64,000 bases of DNA. It comes from Chinchilla lanigera. Taxonomy: Eukaryota > Chordata > Mammalia > Rodentia > Chinchillidae. Below are positions 59,365 to 64,000 of this stretch, piece by piece. The notes under the pieces were generated by a model that saw only the letters and a program-made list of their open reading frames with translations, ran no database searches and was not told the DNA's origin. The first letter of the stretch is position 1, and the number at the start of each line of letters is the position of its first letter. The stretch covers positions 19,632,096 through 19,696,095 of the forward strand of contig NW_004955436.1 in the NCBI RefSeq assembly GCF_000276665.1, in the 5' to 3' direction. The position numbers and the translations under genes are program-made.

Positions 59365-59930
59365 TTCATACATTTATTCCATAAATAATCATTGACCACT
59401 GTTTTGGCTACAAACATAATCCATGGCTTTTTTGAAGCATATTGACTAATACAGAGAGAGATAATAAAGTGAATGGGCAGTTAAACATATAATTACACAT
59501 ATCAGGGATTGCTTTGAAATGAACAAAGTGTGAAAATATGCTGACTAAAGAGAAGGTTAATCTGGGACTGAACAATACTTGGAGTGACTGAAGAGGGAAT
59601 AAAGTTAAAAAATACTCAGATAACTCAGAATTTGGTAGACCAAAGCAACCATTAGTGATTTTATTCCTTTTTGGTGGCAACAACTGGGAACACTTAAACT
59701 GGAAAAGAATTTAAGTAGGAGCTTTCCTAATCTTCAGTCTGGCTGCTGAGTGGAATGAGGACTGGGAAGGAAATTGGAAGATCTTGGTTATAATCTGGCA
59801 GAAACACTGCAGTAATCTCAAAAGAGCTTTCCAGTAGAACGGGGCAGTGACGGGAAGGTATCTAGGCCCAGGTAGATGTATTTTTTTGGATAAGATTAGC
59901 AGAAACTGCTGAAATGAGGCATGCGTTGAG
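59365..59930 (+). repeat. Ancient interspersed repeat, class unresolved
   Basis: agcattcatacatttattcc, gagataataaagtgaatggg and tctggctgctgagtggaatgaggactgg, then cactgcagtaatctcaaa follow a widespread eutherian repeat with an internal deletion. The 120-codon antisense frame at 59,711-60,073 overlaps it and has no domain. Confidence 0.5.
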
Positions 59931-60269
59931 TAGACATAGACAAGAATCAGTGCAGACGACCAGGGACCTTCTCTGTGCACTATCGGTCTAGATGTTTTCT
60001 TCCCAAATCTCTGGTCTAGTCCCCCACATTGCCCATGACAATTTTCATATTCATTTCTCCAACAATCATACATACTTTAGCAATTATAGGTCCTGCCTTC
60101 TTCCTTTAGCAATCTCCTCATACATTCAAATCTAGATAATTATATTTACACTAAAAACACTTAATGATTTCCAAGACATTCTTTCCATTTTAGAGGTAGA
60201 ATTCCAAGAGTTAAATGGGAGACTATTCATATTTAATATACTCTTCATGGTAACTTTTCTACTGATTGA
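59931..60269. other. Spacer
   Basis: Nothing recognised. Confidence 0.5.
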
Positions 60270-60485
60270 ACTAATTCTTTTTTTGTTGTTTTTTTTTTTC
60301 TAGTACACTTTTCGGCATCCTCTGGCTTTAACTATTTTATGTGATTACATTTTTATCTCCAGTGTTAACATAAGAATTATGCATCTTAAATTTTTTAGTG
60401 TTTGCCCTACAGTTTATAATATACAATTGCAACTTGTCTGAATTCACTGTCAACTAACACTGCATGACTTCACACACTAGGATCG
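60270..60485 (-). mobile_element. L1M fragment, antisense
   Basis: T-rich start, then tttttagtgtttgccctacagtttataatatacaattgc: resembles the region just before ORF2 in old L1s, read antisense. Confidence 0.45.
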
Positions 60486-60514
60486 GCTACTGGGATTAAA
60501 TCAGAGCAGCCGTG

Positions 60515-60590
60515 TGTGAGACTTAGCAGAGTGTCTCATACTGGGCAAGTACTTGTTTAGCATTAGCTATTAGTACCATTATTGATGAGC
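60515..60590 (+). repeat. MIR 3' end
   Basis: cttagcagagtgtctcatactgggcaagtac, then ttagcattagctattagtaccattattg: MIR 3' end in sense. Confidence 0.6.
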
Positions 60591-61554
60591 TAATTGATGT
60601 TCATACTCTCAGTTCTACTAGATTTTGAACTCTCTACCTGCATGATATTTGTTCAGCAGAAAATACTCGGTGCATATTTGTGGGACAAATATTTCATGAA
60701 GGTATGCATTTTAATATTTTCCCTTTTATGTTCCTAGATACCTTTCTCGTAACATGGCAGAAATAAATTTCCTGCCACTTGGTTTACTTCAGAGATCAGA
60801 ATTCACTGCATTTTCGCCATGACTTGCTCTCTTACTGAACTCTTCACTACCTCAGACCTTGAAAGAAACTGCATTGCATCCATCATCCTAGAATTCATGC
60901 CCTCTGTTTATTCTATGGCACAAAAGAAATCAAAACTGCAGAAGTGTATTTTTCAACCAACACATTTTTCAAAAGTCAAAACTCTTATTTTATTGAATTT
61001 CTAGCTTTATGCTCAATCAGAATTCACAATTTACTGTCAGATACAGTTTTTTATTGTTTTTGGACAGGCTTCAAATCGAAAATGGGTAAGTGGTAGCTGT
61101 GAAATGTGGGAGTAATCTAAACATGTGATATATAAAGACAACAATTAACCACATGGAATTAATACATTAAAATCACTGAATATCAAGCTACAATATACTT
61201 ACAGGGTGTGTAATCTGAAAGCTATTTAACTGAGGACCACATAAAGTGATTACTTTTAAAGTTGTTGTCACATTTATGGCTCTTACACCTGCTAACACCA
61301 GAGATGATGAAATCTACAGTGTGTTTATTCTATTCCATACTTGTTTTTAACCTGCCCACATAAATATTATCCCTCATGGGAAAAGCCCTCATACACAGCT
61401 GCATGTATGCATGAACAAGTACACATACACAAACATACATACACACACATACACAAATGAGATGGGATATTTCCGCAATGTCTCCACTCATGACATCTAG
61501 TTATTTCCCATCAAAACACATATTTATTAAAAGTTCATACTTACCAGTTTCTCT
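60591..61554. other. AT-rich spacer
   Basis: Nothing recognised except an (ACAT)n/(CA)-rich patch at about 61,405-61,460. Confidence 0.5.
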
Positions 61555-61676
61555 TACCTGCTAGATTTTAAACTCCATGGACAGTTAATCATGTTTATCT
61601 GGCTCTTCAATGTATTCCTAGTTCCAACGACAGTGATAATTGCTTAATTTTCACATGAATGAATGTATTAAAACAT
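61555..61676 (+). repeat. L2 LINE 3' end
   Basis: ctagattttaaactccatggacag, cttcaatgtattcctagttcc and catgaatgaatgtatt follow the L2 3' terminal layout (…gactgtgagctcc…gtatccccag…gaatgaatg). Confidence 0.65.
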
Positions 61677-64000
61677 TTTAAAAATCTTGGCAAAACTGAA
61701 TAATCGGCCTCAAATATGTACTGCTTTTGAGCTAAGTTTGAGCTTGATTTTTAGAGAAGTGGGTACTTTTATTTTTTCGTATGCTACTTTATCTCAAAAA
61801 CAATCATGCACAAATACAACCCAGATTTATTATCTTAGATACTCTGCCCAGAATGTAGGAAAATGTCGGATGTAAACCTTTGCTTTGAATGCAGTAGTTC
61901 TACACACTGCTGGCTAAAAAGATACTGTCATTTGAAAAACTGCTGTGACAAAGATTAGCTACTTCCTTTTGATATTCCCAACCAGCAAACCCAAATTTAG
62001 AAGTCATTTTCTCTAGAATACATTTAATCCATAAAAATTATAGGAAAAGAAGAAAAGCTGTTTCTTAAAAATATCTAGATAAAATCCTTTAAAATAAGAA
62101 CATCTTCCAAAATACCTCCAATAAGCTAAGTTATGTTAACCTATAGTATTTTTCTTCAGAGTAAGTGTGACTGATACAAGTTTTTCATACGTATGTAAGT
62201 GTAAGAGGTACTGCTCTCAGGCTTCCTGGTTACAAAGTTTTCCAAATCTCACTAAATTTGGTAGTTCTTCCTATTTTTGACTGCCTCACTATCTTCACAT
62301 ACTGGTCAAACTCTTTAACCACGTCCTTAAAAGTTACCCCCCCTCCAGCACTGTAAATGTAATGCGTATTTCATGGGAGAAACTCTTCCTGCCACTCAGC
62401 AGAAAAGATGACAAGAGAAAAGTGGGGGTGTCGGTATACATTCCCTTCAAGCTTAATACCTCCACTTTTTTTTGAGAGGATGAATTAATACAGAGCTCCC
62501 AAGTGTTCTGACACATTTCTGTAAGTATGTATCATACTTCAAAGTAATTATTCATATATAGACTGATTTCTTTCCTGGATTAGAGCTTTATACATGCATG
62601 GTTTGTACCTTATCTGATGATGTGGCTCCAGGTTCTACAATAATGTTGAAAGCATACACTTTTTTTTCAAATAAATTCTTCATCAGTAATTGTATATTAT
62701 AACCCCAATTATGTCTGCAGACTACTATACTCTTTGTAAAATAACATGTTGTAAATAAATCATCTTTTATTTAACTCATCCACAACATTATATTTCTTAT
62801 TGATCAAAAATATTTCACCTTCCTTTTTGCAAGGCCTTTTCTCTTGAACAGTGCACTTGTCATTTGCCTGGATTAAGACAATTAAGCAGGAAAAGCCCAA
62901 GAATAGATCATTGGACCAGATAAATCCAGTTTTTTAGGGTATATGTTAAAATAATTTCGTAATAGAATAGAAATCTTTCCCTAAGGAAATTATACAAATT
63001 TTATAAAAATCATAAAACCATTGGAGAAAATAAGGTAGAAAATATTTCTGCACCAGAAAAAGAGTGAAAACACTAAACCACTCAAGATAAAAACATTCTT
63101 TCATTTCTACTTTTGAAAAAAAGTATCATTCTCCACCACAAGCAAATGTACATCTTACTTTCTTTATCTTTTTCTCCATAATATGGGTGGTGCAGATCTC
63201 TCTACATCCTCAGAAAAAAGTAAATGGACCCTTTCTCTCAACATATCCATAGATTAAAATATTGAACCAAAAAGACAGTAATCCTTACCCTCCTAGAAAT
63301 GATATGTTATTGAGGAGAAATAGATAACAAAGAGTAAGTATAATCCTTTATTTAGCAGAATAGAAGAGATAGATTTGGGGAAGTTTGAAGAATATGTAAT
63401 TTTGGAGAACCACTTTAAGAGAAATAAATCGAACAGATGTTTTTTTTCTCTCCTGATCCTTATCTTTTTGCCTGCCTTTCTTGAATAATTTTAGCTTAAA
63501 ATTCTTAGTAAGCCTGAGCAGGGTACATGACCATTCACAAGAGGAATAGAGTTATACTGAAAGTATTGAACACACCAAGTGCAAAGCTGTTGATTTTTAA
63601 GTATATTTTTGTCACTATATTTAATCAGGGCTCTTTAATGATATGACTGATCCAAGGCTGAGACAGAGAAAATTTAAAAATAAGTGAGGGGATTTACTTT
63701 TTAGGGAAGAAAGCTAGCAGGTACCAACTTGAGAATCACCACTAATATTATCACTTGTCTACATATGATAGAATCCATTAGTATAATACCGCTACTGTGA
63801 CATTACTGAGAAGAAATCTTAAACGTAATTAAATGACAACTAACAGACAAACTCAACTTGAAAGATAGTCTGTAGAATTAACAGCCAACCATCTCAAAAG
63901 TTTTAAGGTTTTTGAGGTTTAAAAATAGCTATGTAATAAAAAGCTAGCAAGCAACTGTCACAGATAGAAGAAGATTGAAGGACACACAACAAATAAATAC
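61677..64000. other. AT-rich spacer to window end
   Basis: No gene or clear repeat recognised. 62,200-62,520 is slightly less AT-rich and holds a 60-codon antisense frame without a domain. Confidence 0.5.

Noticed and set aside
59711..60073. 120-codon antisense frame as a small gene
   Set aside because: It overlaps an ancient interspersed repeat, has no domain and no promoter or splice context I can support.

Overview
The window is AT-rich, mostly non-coding rodent nuclear DNA. I found no protein-coding exon, tRNA, rRNA, snRNA or other functional RNA gene. The rodent call rests on the mobile elements: tRNA-derived ID SINEs with long A-tails, 7SL-derived B1-like SINEs (several carrying a repeated internal 'gagttcaaggccagcctg' block), compound B1+ID (B1-dID type) SINEs, and ERVL-MaLR LTRs beside ancient eutherian repeats (L1M, L2, MIR, MLT1, MLT2, MER20-like). 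ID plus B1-dID and no obvious murine B2/B4 points away from mouse and rat, towards another rodent lineage; the species cannot be fixed by eye. The longest open frames are about 120 codons, have no recognisable domain outside L1 remnants, and look like chance frames or fragments inside repeats.

Layout. 1-15 kb: low-complexity AT-rich spacer with scattered SINEs and MIRs, a twin-primed (5'-inverted) L1 at 3.35-3.97 kb, an LTR-like insert splitting a SINE at 6.2-6.9 kb, an MLT1-type LTR at 7.1 kb, a tetranucleotide microsatellite at 7.6 kb and a rearranged antisense L1 at 11.3-12.5 kb. 15-22 kb: an MLT1-type LTR whose two halves face opposite ways, a 5'-truncated ID SINE with perfect target-site duplication, and unidentified spacer. 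22.5-26.5 kb: a structurally complete ERVL-MaLR element (two LTRs, non-coding interior, 5-bp target-site duplication) followed directly by a second twin-primed L1 that itself holds a 54-bp ID scrap. 27-29 kb: a decayed L1M fragment among SINEs. 30-41 kb: MIR, MLT2-type and MLT1-type LTRs, and a 115-bp assembly gap at 39,952-40,066. 41.9-45.0 kb: a long antisense L1M with two nested B1s. 45.0-46.9 kb: two decayed tandem arrays (periods about 100 and 127 bp). 46.9-55.1 kb: a stack of sense-strand L1M pieces interrupted by ID, MaLR LTR and B1 insertions. 55-64 kb: a (GATAG)n array, a MER20-like hAT relic, old MIR/L2/L1 pieces and unassigned spacer.

The contents do not work together as a pathway; they record layered retrotransposition. 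The best-supported observations are insertion structures (target-site duplications, twin-priming inversions, nesting order), two unnamed tandem arrays, and two short palindromes in unique sequence. I see no convincing new biological system. Family names come from remembered consensus features, not a database search; boundaries of old elements are good to tens of bases.
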